Counted from the stretch's first letter, positions 33,413 through 42,582 are shown. The stretch is DNA of 64,000 nt from Streptomyces sp. B93 (GCF_018070565.1 NZ_JAGPXL010000027.1:1-64000), one strand, 5' to 3'. The notes: generated by a model from the letters alone, not told the origin. Translations and numbers: made by a program.

Positions 33413-34897
33413 TCAGTCCTGGAGCACGGCCTGCATCACGCTGCGCGCGATGGGCCCGGCCAGGGAGCCACCGGAGATCTGCTCACGGGAGATGTCCATC
33501 TCGGTGGGGTCGATGAACACCGCCACCGCGACGGCCTGCCCGTCGGACTTCACGCCGTACGAGACGAACCAGCCGTACGGCACCTCGTCGCGGACGTCCA
33601 CACCGCGCTGGGCGGTGCCGGTCTTGCCGCCGACCGTGATGCCGTCGATGAGGGCGCGCTGGGCGCTGCCCTCGCGGGCGGTGTGCTCCATCATCTCCCG
33701 GACCTTGCCGGCCGTCTCGGAGGAGACCGCCTGGCTCATCTCCTCGGGCTCGTTCTTCTCCAGGGGGTCGGAGTTGGGGGAGCGCACCTCGTCGACGATG
33801 TAGGGCTGCATGACCTTGCCGTCGTTGACCATCGCGCCGGTGACCATGGCCATCTGGAGCGGGGTGCTGGTGAGGCTGCCCTGGCCCATGCCGGTGAGCG
33901 CGGTGCCGGGCTTGTCGAGGCCCTCGGGGTACAGGCTCTTCACGGCGCGCAGGTCGCCGAAGTCGGAGGAGTAGACGTCCTCGTTGAAGCCGAACTTCTC
34001 GGCGGTCTCCCGCATCTTGTCGGCGCCGACCTTCAGGGCCGCGTCGAGGAAGACGTTGTTGCAGGAGTACTGCATGGCGGTCTTCATCGACGCCTTGTCG
34101 CACACCGCGTCGCCGGCCTGGCTGCCGATCTTGTTGGTGGACTGCGGCAGCTGGTACGGCGACTGGGCGTCGGTGCGGGCGTCGACGTCGGTCACCACGC
34201 CGTGCTCCAGGGCCGCCGCGGCGGTGAGGATCTTGAAGGTGGAGCCGGGCGGGAAGGTCTCCCGCAGCCCCCGGTTGGCGAGCGGCTTGCTCTTGTTGTC
34301 GTTGAGCTCCTGGAACAGCTCGCCCTCCTTCAGGCTGTTGCCCGCGAAGGTGCCGGGGTCGGCGGAGGGGGTGGAGACCAGGGCGAGGATCTTGCCGGTG
34401 CGCGGGTCGAGGGCGACGACCGAGCCACGGGCCTTGAGGTCGGTGAGCCCCTTGTAACCGGCCTTCTGGGCCTCGGGGTCGATCGTGGTGATCACGTCAC
34501 CGCCGCGCCGCTCCTTGCCGGTGACGACGTCGGTGACGCGTTCGAACGCCAGCCGGTCGTCCTGGCCGCTGAGCACGCTGTCGTAGGTGCTCTCCAGCAG
34601 GGTCATGCCGACGGACTGCGAGGCGTACCCGGTGACCGGCGCGTACATCTTGCCGTCCTCGTAGGTCCGCTTGTACTCCAGGTCGGACCCCTCCGTCTTC
34701 ACGGAACCCGTGATCGGCTTCCCGGCGACGATGATGTCGCCGCGCGGCGCCGAGTACTGGTTGATCAGTACGCGCCGGTTGCGGTCGTCCGTCGCGAGGT
34801 CCTCGGCCTCCACGTACTGGAGCCAGTTGGCCCGGACCAGCAGCGCGAGCATCAGAAGGCCGCAGAAGATGGCTATGCGCCTCAACGGCTTGTTCAC
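33413..34897 (-). CDS. pbpA: PbpA, class B penicillin-binding protein at the cluster edge
   Basis: A 494-residue transpeptidase of the PBP2/PbpA type. The N-terminal anchor is AIFCGLLMLALLVRANWLQ. Active-site motifs are PPGSTFK, YSCNNVF and GGKTGTAQRG. In S. clavuligerus a PBP gene (orf18, pbpA) likewise closes the clavulanic-acid cluster after gcaS and may aid resistance. It starts at GTG. A strong terminator follows. It resembles the PBP at 44811-46352 much more than PcbR. Confidence 0.85.
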   Translation of the reverse strand: MNKPLRRIAIFCGLLMLALLVRANWLQYVEAEDLATDDRNRRVLINQYSAPRGDIIVAGKPITGSVKTEGSDLEYKRTYEDGKMYAPVTGYASQSVGMTLLESTYDSVLSGQDDRLAFERVTDVVTGKERRGGDVITTIDPEAQKAGYKGLTDLKARGSVVALDPRTGKILALVSTPSADPGTFAGNSLKEGELFQELNDNKSKPLANRGLRETFPPGSTFKILTAAAALEHGVVTDVDARTDAQSPYQLPQSTNKIGSQAGDAVCDKASMKTAMQYSCNNVFLDAALKVGADKMRETAEKFGFNEDVYSSDFGDLRAVKSLYPEGLDKPGTALTGMGQGSLTSTPLQMAMVTGAMVNDGKVMQPYIVDEVRSPNSDPLEKNEPEEMSQAVSSETAGKVREMMEHTAREGSAQRALIDGITVGGKTGTAQRGVDVRDEVPYGWFVSYGVKSDGQAVAVAVFIDPTEMDISREQISGGSLAGPIARSVMQAVLQD

Positions 34898-35022
34898 GCG
34901 TCACCACCTGTTCGGGCGTGAGTCGGAGTGGAAACAACCATGCCGCTACTTTATGGCCCACGGGAAAGGGCAGTTGCGAGCACCGGTCACAGGGCTGTCA
35001 CAAGGGGCGCGCGGGCTCGGTC

Positions 35023-35523
35023 TCAGTGCAGGGCGTGCACCACGGCGTGACCCTTGCCACGGCCGATCATCCACTTGTTGACCGGCGTGGTGATCACGAA
35101 GGCGACCGCGAAGCCGCCCAGCAGGGCGTACCAGAACAGGCCCTCGGACAGGTGGGCGTCCATGGCGCCCGGGGTGAGGGCGATGATCGCGTTGTCGACG
35201 AGTTCCATCACGGCGATGGAGACGGTGTCGGCGGCGAGCGCCACCTTGACCGCGGCCCTGAGGTCGAGCCCGGCCCGCAGGACGGCGTACAGGGTGAAGG
35301 AGTAGCCGAAGAGGAACGCCAGGGCTATCGCCAGCGCCATCGTCGGCACGTTGCCCCACATCAGGGCCGTGCCGATCACCATGCCGAGGACCTCGCCGAC
35401 GGCGCAGCCGGTGAGGCAGTGCAGCGTGGCCTTGACGGCCATGTTCCAGGAGGCACCGGGGGTGCCGTGACCGTGGGCGGCGTGGGCCGGGTGTGCGCTG
35501 TGGTCGTGAGCGGTGTGATCCAT
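35023..35523 (-). CDS. DUF4396 membrane protein, copper-linked
   Basis: A 166-residue protein. The N-terminus is histidine-rich (MDHTAHDHSAHPAHAAHGHG, metal-binding-like). Four hydrophobic segments follow (for example ALAIALAFLFGYSFTLYAVL, LFWYALLGGFAVAFVITT), typical of the DUF4396 family. The ATG at 35523 is preferred; an upstream start would fall within the operator. The CsoR-type palindrome 13 bp upstream suggests induction by copper. Function unknown; metal handling is inferred from the His-rich tail and operator. Confidence 0.8.
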   Translation of the reverse strand: MDHTAHDHSAHPAHAAHGHGTPGASWNMAVKATLHCLTGCAVGEVLGMVIGTALMWGNVPTMALAIALAFLFGYSFTLYAVLRAGLDLRAAVKVALAADTVSIAVMELVDNAIIALTPGAMDAHLSEGLFWYALLGGFAVAFVITTPVNKWMIGRGKGHAVVHALH

Positions 35524-35535
35524 GCCCGGGACTTT

Positions 35536-35552
35536 ATACCCCCCAGGGGTAT
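35536..35552. promoter_or_regulatory. CsoR-type copper operator
   Basis: ATACCCC-CCA-GGGGTAT is a 7-bp inverted repeat with a 3-nt spacer, the form of actinobacterial CsoR operators. It lies just upstream of the His-rich DUF4396 gene. No csoR gene is in the window, so the repressor would act in trans. Confidence 0.7.
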
Positions 35553-35586
35553 GCGACAAGGGGTTTGGACGGCTCTCGGCAGGCCG

Positions 35587-36639
35587 TCAGGCGGAGCGCT
35601 TGCGGGAGGCCGTCTTCTTCGCCGTCGTCTTCTTCTGGGTCTGCTTCTCGGCCTGGCCCGACTTCGAGGCGGCCGCCTTCTTCGCCGTCGACTTCCCGGC
35701 CGCGGGCTTCTTTGTCGCCGTGGACTTGCGGGCGGCGGCCGTCTTCTTCGCGGGCGCCTTCTTCGCGGTCGACTTCTTCCCCCCGGTCTCCTTGGGCGCG
35801 GCCCGGCCCGTCCCGCCCGGGAGCCGTCTGACCTCACCCGACTCCGCCTCCTCCCCGCGCGACTCCTTGGCGGCGCGGACGCTGTTCTCCAGGGCGGCCA
35901 TCAGGTCCAGCACCTTGCCGCCCTCGGCACGCTCGGGTGCCTCCGGCGGCGCCTCACCGGCCGCCTTGGCCGCGATGACCTCCTCCACGGCCTCGCGGTA
36001 CTCGTCGTGCAGATCGGCCAGGTCGACCTCGCCGAGGGTGTCCATCAGGGCGTCCGCGAGATCGAGTTCCTTGTCGCGGACCGTGACCCCGGCGTCCGGC
36101 GCGACGCCCTCCGGGGCGCGCACCTCGTCGGGCCAGAGCAGCCCGTGCATGGCGATGGCGTCGCCGACGACCCGGAGCATGCCCAGGCGTTCCCGGCCGC
36201 GCAGCGCGAACTTGGCGATGGCGACCTTGTTGCTGCGCTTGAGGGCCTCACGCAGCAGGGTGTACGGCTTGGCGGCGGGCGCCCCGCCCGCGGCGAGGTA
36301 GTAGGCGGCGTCCATCTGGAGGGGGTCGATCCGGTCGCCCGGGACGAAGGCGACGATCTCGATCGTCTTGGCGGTCGGCAGCGGCAGATGGGCGAGGTCC
36401 TCGTCCGTGATGGGGATAATCGTGCCGTCGGCGTCCTCGTACCCCTTGCCGATCTCCGACTGGGTGACCTCGCGCTCCTCCAGTTCGCAGACCTTGCGGT
36501 AGCGAATGCGCCCGCCGTCCTCCGTGTGGATCTGGCGGAACGAGATCGAGTGGCTCTCGGTGGCGTTCACCAGCTTGATCGGGATGCTGACGAGCCCGAA
36601 GGAGATGGCTCCGTTCCAGATGGACCGCACGAGCCGCAC
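35587..36639 (-). CDS. ku: Ku protein, non-homologous end joining
   Basis: A 350-residue bacterial Ku. The core (about 1-260) starts LVRSIWNGAISFGLVSIPIK and includes the DNA-encircling beta-barrel signatures DRIDPLQMDAAYYLAAGG and YREAVEEVIAAKAAG. The last 80 residues are a Lys/Ala-rich tail of PAKKT/AKK repeats resembling histone H1 tails, as in many Streptomyces Ku proteins. It is divergent from the LigD-type polymerase gene with only 53 bp between starts, so the two share a promoter region and probably act together in double-strand-break repair. Confidence 0.95.
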   Translation of the reverse strand: MRLVRSIWNGAISFGLVSIPIKLVNATESHSISFRQIHTEDGGRIRYRKVCELEEREVTQSEIGKGYEDADGTIIPITDEDLAHLPLPTAKTIEIVAFVPGDRIDPLQMDAAYYLAAGGAPAAKPYTLLREALKRSNKVAIAKFALRGRERLGMLRVVGDAIAMHGLLWPDEVRAPEGVAPDAGVTVRDKELDLADALMDTLGEVDLADLHDEYREAVEEVIAAKAAGEAPPEAPERAEGGKVLDLMAALENSVRAAKESRGEEAESGEVRRLPGGTGRAAPKETGGKKSTAKKAPAKKTAAARKSTATKKPAAGKSTAKKAAASKSGQAEKQTQKKTTAKKTASRKRSA

Positions 36640-36692
36640 CTCTTTCAGATGGTTTGCACGTTTTCATATGACTTACATGAGATTCTCATCGT

Positions 36693-37574
36693 ATGGCTCC
36701 CATCACAGACGTGGAGGGGCGACGGATCGCGCTGAGCAACCTGGAGAAGGTCCTCTATCCGGCGACCGGCTTCACCAAGGCCGAGGTGCTGCACTACTAC
36801 GCGACCACCGCCGAGGTCCTGCTCCCCCATCTGCGCGACCGGCCCGTGTCCTTCCTGCGGTACCCCGACGGACCGGACGGCCAGGTCTTCTTCACCAAGA
36901 ACGTGCCGCCGGGCACCCCCGACTGGGTCACCACCGCCGAGGTGCCCCGCGTCGAGGGGCCCTCGCGGATGGTGCTGGTGCAGGACCTGCCGTCCCTGAT
37001 GTGGGCCGCCAACCTGGTCACCGAGTTCCACACCCCGCAGTGGCCGGTCGGGGCGCCCGGCGAGGCCGACCGGCTGGTGTTCGACCTCGACCCCGGCACC
37101 CCCGCGACCGTCGTCGAGTGCTGCGAGGTCGCGCTCTGGCTGCGGGAGCGGCTGGCGGCCGACGGCTTCGAGGCATACCCGAAGACCTCCGGCTCCAAGG
37201 GGCTGCACCTGCTGGCGGCGGTGCGCCCGGCGCCCTCCGAGCGGGTGAGCGACTACGCCAGGGAACTCGCGGTGGCGGCGGAGCGGGCGATGCCCCGGTT
37301 GGTCGTACACCGGATGACGCGGAGCCTGCGGCCGGGAAAGGTGTTCGTCGACTGGAGCCAGAACGCCGCACGGAAGACCACCGCCACCCCCTACACCCTG
37401 CGGGCCCGCCCCCGGCCCCTCGTCTCGGCCCCGGTGACCTGGGAAGAGGTCGAGAACTGCGGGGCGCCCGAGCAACTGGCCTTCACCGCCTCGGACCTCG
37501 GCCCCCGGGTGCAGGACTACGGCGATCTGCTGGCCCCGCTGCTCGACCCGGACCACGCCGGTCCGCTGCCCTAG
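36693..37574 (+). CDS. LigD-type primase/polymerase domain protein (NHEJ)
   Basis: A 293-residue stand-alone polymerase domain of the LigD archaeo-eukaryotic primase family. Motifs: catalytic aspartates in VFDLDPG, KTSGSKGLHLL, and FVDWSQNAARKTT near the C-terminus, then RARPRPLVSAPVTWEE. No ligase or phosphoesterase domain is present, so the ligase must be encoded elsewhere. It fills gaps and adds nucleotides at Ku-bound ends. It is divergent from ku. Confidence 0.92.
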   Translation: MAPITDVEGRRIALSNLEKVLYPATGFTKAEVLHYYATTAEVLLPHLRDRPVSFLRYPDGPDGQVFFTKNVPPGTPDWVTTAEVPRVEGPSRMVLVQDLPSLMWAANLVTEFHTPQWPVGAPGEADRLVFDLDPGTPATVVECCEVALWLRERLAADGFEAYPKTSGSKGLHLLAAVRPAPSERVSDYARELAVAAERAMPRLVVHRMTRSLRPGKVFVDWSQNAARKTTATPYTLRARPRPLVSAPVTWEEVENCGAPEQLAFTASDLGPRVQDYGDLLAPLLDPDHAGPLP

Positions 37575-37653
37575 CCCGCCGGGAGCGCCCGGGAGGGGGC
37601 GCGTCCGGCCCGCACACTCATCAGCCTCGTCAGCCTCGTCAGCAAGGAGCCGC

Positions 37654-38964
37654 ATGGACGCCCGACCACCCTCCCGCACCCTCGGCCGCACCCTCCTGAC
37701 CGGCCTCACCGGCCTAGCCCTGGCCGCCGTCCCCTGCACCGCGACCGCGACTGCCGCGCCGGAGCCGACCACCGGCGCCGAGGTGGTCCTGGACTGGAAC
37801 AGGACCGCCGAGGCCGTACTCAACCAGGACGCCAAGCTGTACTCGGCCGAGCAGTTCGTCTGGCACGGCTTCGTCTCCGCCGCCGTCTACAACGCAGTCG
37901 TCGGCATCGAGGGCCACTTCAAGCCCTACAAGTGGCGGGTCAGGGGCCCGCACGACGCCTCACCCGAGGCAGCCGCGGCGACCGCCGCGCACCGGGTGCT
38001 GAGCACCTACTTCCCGGCGTCGAAGTCCCGCCTCGACACCGCCCTGCACGAGTCGCTGGCGAAGATCCCCGACGGCCCCGCCGAGGACCGGGGCGTCACC
38101 TTCGGCGAGCGGGCCGCACGCCATCTGGTCCGGCTGCGCGCCCATGACGGCCGGGACGCCAAGGTGACCTACGACCGGCCGCCCACGGCCGGCGTCTGGC
38201 GGCCCACCCCGCCCGCGAACGCCGAGTTCGCCCTGCCGTGGCTGACCCGCACCCGCCCGCTGCTGCTCGACTCCCCCGGCCAGCTGCTCCCGGAGCCGCC
38301 GCCCGCGCTGACCTCCCGGCAGTACGCCGCCGACGTGGCGGAGGTACGGGCGCTGGGCGGGAAGGACAGCACGGCGCGCACCGCACGGCAGACCGAGACC
38401 GCGCGGTTCTTCGCCGACGTGCTGCCGGTGCAGTTCCAGACCGCCTACCGCGGCTGGGCCACCCGGCACGGCCTCGACCTGGCGGAGACGGCGCTGCTGT
38501 TCGCCGCCGCCAACACCGCGACCGCCGACGCGACGATCTCCGCCTGGCACGCCAAGTACACCCACGCCCAGTGGCGCCCGATCACCGCGATCCGGCTCGC
38601 CGGCACCGACGGCAACCCCGCCACCGAACCCGACCCGGACTGGGAACCCCTGCTGCGCACCCCCGCCTACCCGGACTACGTCAGCGGCCACTGCGCGGTC
38701 GACGGCGCCGCCGTGACCGTACTGGACCTGCTCGGCGACCGGCTCGGCGACCGCGCCCGGGACGGCGACGACCTCGACCTGCGCATCGCGTCGGCGGTCA
38801 CCGGCACCACCCGCACCTACCACAGCGCCGCCGACTTCAACCGGGACGTACGGGACGCCCGGGTCCTCGGCGGGGTGCACTTCCGCACCAGCGACGACGT
38901 CGGCAACCGGATGGGCAGGCACATCGGCCACCTGTCCGTCGAGCGGCACTTCACCCCGGTGTGA
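37654..38964 (+). CDS. Secreted vanadium-dependent haloperoxidase / PAP2-like protein
   Basis: A 436-residue protein with a Sec-type signal (LLTGLTGLALAAVPCTATAT, cleavage near ATA-AP). The mature part is helical with vanadate/phosphate-pocket motifs: a KYTHAQWRPITAIR segment (Lys, Arg), SGHC, and a C-terminal ARVLGGVHFRTSDD with the Arg/His pair. It may oxidise halide or act as a phosphatase; the sequence does not decide. AAGGAG precedes the ATG. It stands alone downstream of the polymerase gene. Confidence 0.8.
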   Translation: MDARPPSRTLGRTLLTGLTGLALAAVPCTATATAAPEPTTGAEVVLDWNRTAEAVLNQDAKLYSAEQFVWHGFVSAAVYNAVVGIEGHFKPYKWRVRGPHDASPEAAAATAAHRVLSTYFPASKSRLDTALHESLAKIPDGPAEDRGVTFGERAARHLVRLRAHDGRDAKVTYDRPPTAGVWRPTPPANAEFALPWLTRTRPLLLDSPGQLLPEPPPALTSRQYAADVAEVRALGGKDSTARTARQTETARFFADVLPVQFQTAYRGWATRHGLDLAETALLFAAANTATADATISAWHAKYTHAQWRPITAIRLAGTDGNPATEPDPDWEPLLRTPAYPDYVSGHCAVDGAAVTVLDLLGDRLGDRARDGDDLDLRIASAVTGTTRTYHSAADFNRDVRDARVLGGVHFRTSDDVGNRMGRHIGHLSVERHFTPV

Positions 38965-38977
38965 TCACCGGCGTGGC

Positions 38978-39790
38978 TCAGAGCCGCGCCCAGGTGTGCC
39001 GGTCCCGGGCCATGGCGTGCAGCGCCTCCACGTCCGCCGGTTTGAGCACCCCGCCCAGCCGGAGCAGGGTGCCGAGGTCCGCGTCGGTGAGGACGCGGAC
39101 CTCGCGCGGCGGCACGGTGAAGGTGAGCGCGCTGGGTTCCACCACGGCCAGCACCGGGCGCACCTCGGCGGTGAGGGCGTGGGAGGCGCGGGCGGCGTCG
39201 GCGCGCACCCGGCGCAGCAGCGGCAGCGGTTCCCGGCGGCCCGGCGCCACCATCGGGTCGGCGATCCGCACCCGCTGCCTGCGGGCGTACAGGCTGTGTA
39301 CGGCGAACAGTCCGCCCGGGCCGATCAGCAGGTGGTGGACGCGGTCGCCGCCGGGCAGCGGCAGGGAGTGCAGGGCGTGCCAGCCCGCCGCGTCCATCCG
39401 GTCCAGCGCCTCACCGACGGTCCGCTCGGCCTGGAGCCGGTGCCGCCTGGGGTCGGTGCGGAGCCTGCGGGTGGGGCCGGGGTCCCGGTCGAGGTCGACC
39501 AGGAGGGCCTCGCCGGGGCGGTTGGGGGCCAGGTCGTCGTCCGGGTGCAGGGAGAGCCTGGCCAGCTCGGCGGGGGTCGGCACAGGGGGCGGGCCGACGG
39601 CGACCTCGCCGGTGAGGAAGGGGCCGAGGGCTTCGAGGACGTCGTCCCTGCGGTCGTCGCTGAGCAGGTTCACCCGGGCCGCCTCACGGTCGTACCAGGC
39701 GATGTTCCGACCGTCGGTGAGACAGACGTAGAGGCGTTCCTGGCCGTGTCGCCAGGCCGGTACGACGCGCAGTTGGCTCGTTCCGCTCAT
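38978..39790 (-). CDS. NERD-domain (nuclease-related) protein
   Basis: About 270 residues, starting MSGTSQLRVVPAWRHGQ (an ATG two codons earlier is possible). The C-terminal 150 residues carry the nuclease-related domain: AERTVGEALDRMDAAGWHAL, HHLLIGPGGLFAVHS and REVRVLTDADLGTLL. The N-terminal part (RLYVCLTDGRNIAWYDREA) is typical of Streptomyces NERD proteins. The usual Glu/Asp-X-Lys residues are weak, so nuclease activity is doubtful. Role unknown. Confidence 0.75.
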   Translation of the reverse strand: MSGTSQLRVVPAWRHGQERLYVCLTDGRNIAWYDREAARVNLLSDDRRDDVLEALGPFLTGEVAVGPPPVPTPAELARLSLHPDDDLAPNRPGEALLVDLDRDPGPTRRLRTDPRRHRLQAERTVGEALDRMDAAGWHALHSLPLPGGDRVHHLLIGPGGLFAVHSLYARRQRVRIADPMVAPGRREPLPLLRRVRADAARASHALTAEVRPVLAVVEPSALTFTVPPREVRVLTDADLGTLLRLGGVLKPADVEALHAMARDRHTWARL

Positions 39791-39899
39791 GCACATCACC
39801 CCACGACCATGGGAACAGGCGGGGTGCTGCGCGGGCAAGAACCCGGCTACCTTTGAGAGGAGTTGACCGGGTCGTTCCGAGTCGGTTGGGGAGGCGCCC

Positions 39900-40406
39900 T
39901 TGCACAGCCGTGGTGCGGAAGGTGAGGTTCCGGCTCCGGAGAGTCCCTGGAACGAGATCGTGCCCGGTCTGTGGATGGGCGGCCACCAGTTCGCCAGGAC
40001 ACCGGGACGGCTGGAGTCCGCGGTGGTCAGGGACGACTTCGACCTGGTGCAGAGCCTGCTGCGGCTGCCCGGGCACGGGCCGGACCCCGGTGTGGAGCAC
40101 CAGGTGTGGCCCATCCCGGACGGGCCCCTGGACGGCACCCAGCTGGCGGGCGTCATCCGGCTCGCCGAGGCCGCCTGCGCGGCGCTCGACCAGGGCCGCC
40201 GGGTCCTCGTCCGCTGCTTCCACGGCTACAACCGCTCCGGACTCGTCGTCGCCCACGCCCTGATCCGCCGAGGACGCTCCGCCGAGGACGCCGTCCGCCT
40301 GATCCGCGGCCGCCGCTCTCCCTGGGCCCTGCACAACGACCTGTTCGTCGAGTACCTCCGGGCCGGTCTGCCGACCGCACGCCTCCTGGAGGAACTGGCC
40401 GAATAA
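39900..40406 (+). CDS. Dual-specificity/tyrosine phosphatase family protein
   Basis: A 168-residue protein with a TTG start behind GGGGAGG. The P-loop VRCFHGYNRSGLV holds the CX5R signature (catalytic Cys and Arg), and WPIPDGPLDG upstream may supply the general acid. The C-terminal EDAVRLIRGRRSPWALHND is the usual helical end of bacterial cysteine phosphatases. Probable cytoplasmic protein phosphatase. It stands between a convergent NERD gene and a lipoprotein gene. Confidence 0.85.
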   Translation: MHSRGAEGEVPAPESPWNEIVPGLWMGGHQFARTPGRLESAVVRDDFDLVQSLLRLPGHGPDPGVEHQVWPIPDGPLDGTQLAGVIRLAEAACAALDQGRRVLVRCFHGYNRSGLVVAHALIRRGRSAEDAVRLIRGRRSPWALHNDLFVEYLRAGLPTARLLEELAE

Positions 40407-40505
40407 CGCCGCAGGCCCCGACAGCCCAGGCGAGAAGGCCGCGGCCGGTACGCCCGCATAAGGTGTACGGCGCCAGCCCCGATTCCGCCGCCCTCCAGGA
40501 GCACC

Positions 40506-41240
40506 GTGCCCGTACCCCGCCGCGCGCTCTCCGCCGTCATGGGAGCCCTCCTCCTGGCGGCCACCGCGGCCTGTGGTGACGCCGGGGGGCTGGTCGCGGC
40601 CGGGGGGACACCGACCGCGGTCAGCCCGGACAAGCTCTGGCCGAAACTGACCCCCGCGTCGAGCCCGGCGTTCGACATCGGGGAGGTCGACCGGGAGGTC
40701 GTCAAGGGCGTGCCCGTGCCCGACGACGACATCCGCGAGGCGGACCCGGTGGCGGTGGTACGGGCGGAGATCGCCGCGCACCCGAAGGACTACGACGGCG
40801 GCGGGGCGCCGTACCGGGAGACCGCCCGGCGCATCGACGACTGCGCGCACGCCGGGCAGGGCGGTACGTGCCCCGTCCTGCGGCCCTACTACCGGGACCT
40901 CACCGGGGACGGCCGCCCGGAACTGACCCTCGGCTTCCGGCTGCTGCCGGAGGACCTGACCGCGGTCCGGGTCTACACCGTCGACCGGCACCGCCTGACG
41001 CAGATCATGGCCTACGAGGACGCGGTGAGCGGGGTGGAGCTGGCCGACCGGTCGGTGATCATCCGGGCGCCCTCGGAGGTCGCGGGGTACGAGTACCGGC
41101 TCCAGTGGACCTGGGCCGAGGACCAGGGCGCGATGCTGCTCACCCACGACGAGATGCTGCGCACCGACGGCCACCAGCACCTGCCCCGGGCCACCCGCTC
41201 CCCGTCCGCGTCCCCCGCCCCCTCCGCGAGCCCCCGATGA
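40506..41240 (+). CDS. CseA-like lipoprotein
   Basis: A 244-residue protein with a lipoprotein signal (ALSAVMGALLLAATAACG; lipobox Cys at 22). The extracytoplasmic domain contains YYRDLTGDGRPELTLGFRL and MLLTHDEMLRTDG and resembles CseA, the modulator of the SigE cell-envelope response in Streptomyces. The tail is Ser/Pro-rich. The stop overlaps the histidine-kinase start (ATGA). No sigma factor or response regulator precedes it, unlike sigE-cseA-cseB-cseC, so it is a CseA relative in a different setting. Confidence 0.65.
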   Translation: MPVPRRALSAVMGALLLAATAACGDAGGLVAAGGTPTAVSPDKLWPKLTPASSPAFDIGEVDREVVKGVPVPDDDIREADPVAVVRAEIAAHPKDYDGGGAPYRETARRIDDCAHAGQGGTCPVLRPYYRDLTGDGRPELTLGFRLLPEDLTAVRVYTVDRHRLTQIMAYEDAVSGVELADRSVIIRAPSEVAGYEYRLQWTWAEDQGAMLLTHDEMLRTDGHQHLPRATRSPSASPAPSASPR

Positions 41241-42511
41241 GGCTCACCCTGCCCCGCTGGACCGGCACCCTCGCGGTGAAGACGGCCGTCTTCATCACCG
41301 TGATGTGCTGTGCGCTCGCCGCGCTCCTCGGCGCCCTCGTCCATGTCTCGGTGACCAACCAGACCGTCGGCCAGGCCCGCGACCAGGCCCTGTCCCGGCT
41401 CACCGACGCGGCACGCGCCTACCAGGCCGGGGACACCCTGATGCCGGGCGCCGGGATCGACCCGCCCGGACTGCCCCCGGCGCTGCGGGAGCTGGCGGCG
41501 GACGGGGAACGCGGCACGATGGTCGCCCAGCACCGGGGGCGGCCCACCATGTGGGCGGCGGGGCCCGCGGACGACGGCCGGGCGCTCGCCGTCGCGGTGG
41601 ACTACTCGCAGCAGGCCCGCACGATCGACGGGCTCGACCGGGCGATCGTCTGGTCCGCGGTGCCCGCGATCGGTACGACGCTGCTGCTGGGCTCGCTGGC
41701 GGTGACCCGGGTGACCCGGCGGCTGCACGCCACGGCCCGGGTCGCCCGTCGGATCAGCGCGGGTGACCTGGACGCCCGCGTCCACGACGACCGCTCCCGG
41801 GACACCCGGGGCCGCGACGAGGTGGCCGCGGTCGCCGCCGCGCTGGACTCGATGGCGGCGTCGTTGCAGGGCAAGCTGCTGAGCGAGCAGCGGTTCACCG
41901 CGGATGTCGCGCACGAGCTGCGCACCCCGCTGACCGGGCTGCACGCGGCGGCGGAGCTGCTGCCGCCGGGCCGCCCGACCGAGCTGGTGCGGGACCGGGT
42001 GGCGGCGCTGCGCACGCTCACCGAGGACCTGCTGGAGATCTCCCGCCTCGACACCGGGCGGGAGCGGCTCGAACTGGGCACCGAGGAGCTGGGCGCCCTG
42101 GCCCGCCGGGTGGTGCGGGCGACGGGCGGCGGCACGGAGGTCAGGGTGGTGCGCGACGCCCGGGTGGAGACCGACCGGCGGCGTCTGGAGCGGGTCCTGG
42201 GCAACCTGGTCGCCAACGCCCACCGCCATGGGCGGCGTCCGGTGACCCTCTCGGTGAACGGCCCGGTCATCACCGTACGGGACCGCGGGGACGGCTATCC
42301 CGGGTACCTGGTGGCCCACGGTCCGCAGCGGTTCCGTACCGAGGGCGGGGCCAAGGGGCACGGTCTGGGGCTGACGATCGCGCTCGGTCAGACGGAGGTG
42401 CTGGGTGCCCGGCTGGAGTTCGGCAATCCCCCCGACGGCGGAGCGGAGGCCCGGCTGACCCTCCCTCAGCGGCCCCCGGCCCAGGGCGCCCGCCCTGATG
42501 GCTCAATGTGA
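41237..42511 (+). CDS. Sensor histidine kinase
   Basis: A 424-residue kinase starting at the ATG overlapping the lipoprotein stop. Two membrane segments (about 13-37 VKTAVFITVMCCALAALLGA and about 140-160) flank a roughly 100-residue sensor loop. A HAMP domain (ARRISAGDLDARV) and H-box VAHELRTPLTGL (phospho-acceptor His) follow. The N-box is LGNLVANAHRHG, the G1 box DRGDGYPG and the G2 box GHGLGLTIA. No response regulator is adjacent. It may pair with the coupled lipoprotein as an envelope-stress sensor with a distant regulator. Confidence 0.88.
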   Translation: MRLTLPRWTGTLAVKTAVFITVMCCALAALLGALVHVSVTNQTVGQARDQALSRLTDAARAYQAGDTLMPGAGIDPPGLPPALRELAADGERGTMVAQHRGRPTMWAAGPADDGRALAVAVDYSQQARTIDGLDRAIVWSAVPAIGTTLLLGSLAVTRVTRRLHATARVARRISAGDLDARVHDDRSRDTRGRDEVAAVAAALDSMAASLQGKLLSEQRFTADVAHELRTPLTGLHAAAELLPPGRPTELVRDRVAALRTLTEDLLEISRLDTGRERLELGTEELGALARRVVRATGGGTEVRVVRDARVETDRRRLERVLGNLVANAHRHGRRPVTLSVNGPVITVRDRGDGYPGYLVAHGPQRFRTEGGAKGHGLGLTIALGQTEVLGARLEFGNPPDGGAEARLTLPQRPPAQGARPDGSM

Positions 42512-42582
42512 CGGGCGGCGCCCGCACCCCCCTCCTAATGTGGCGATTAGTCAGGTTCGCCCCCTTCACGGAGGTATCTCCC

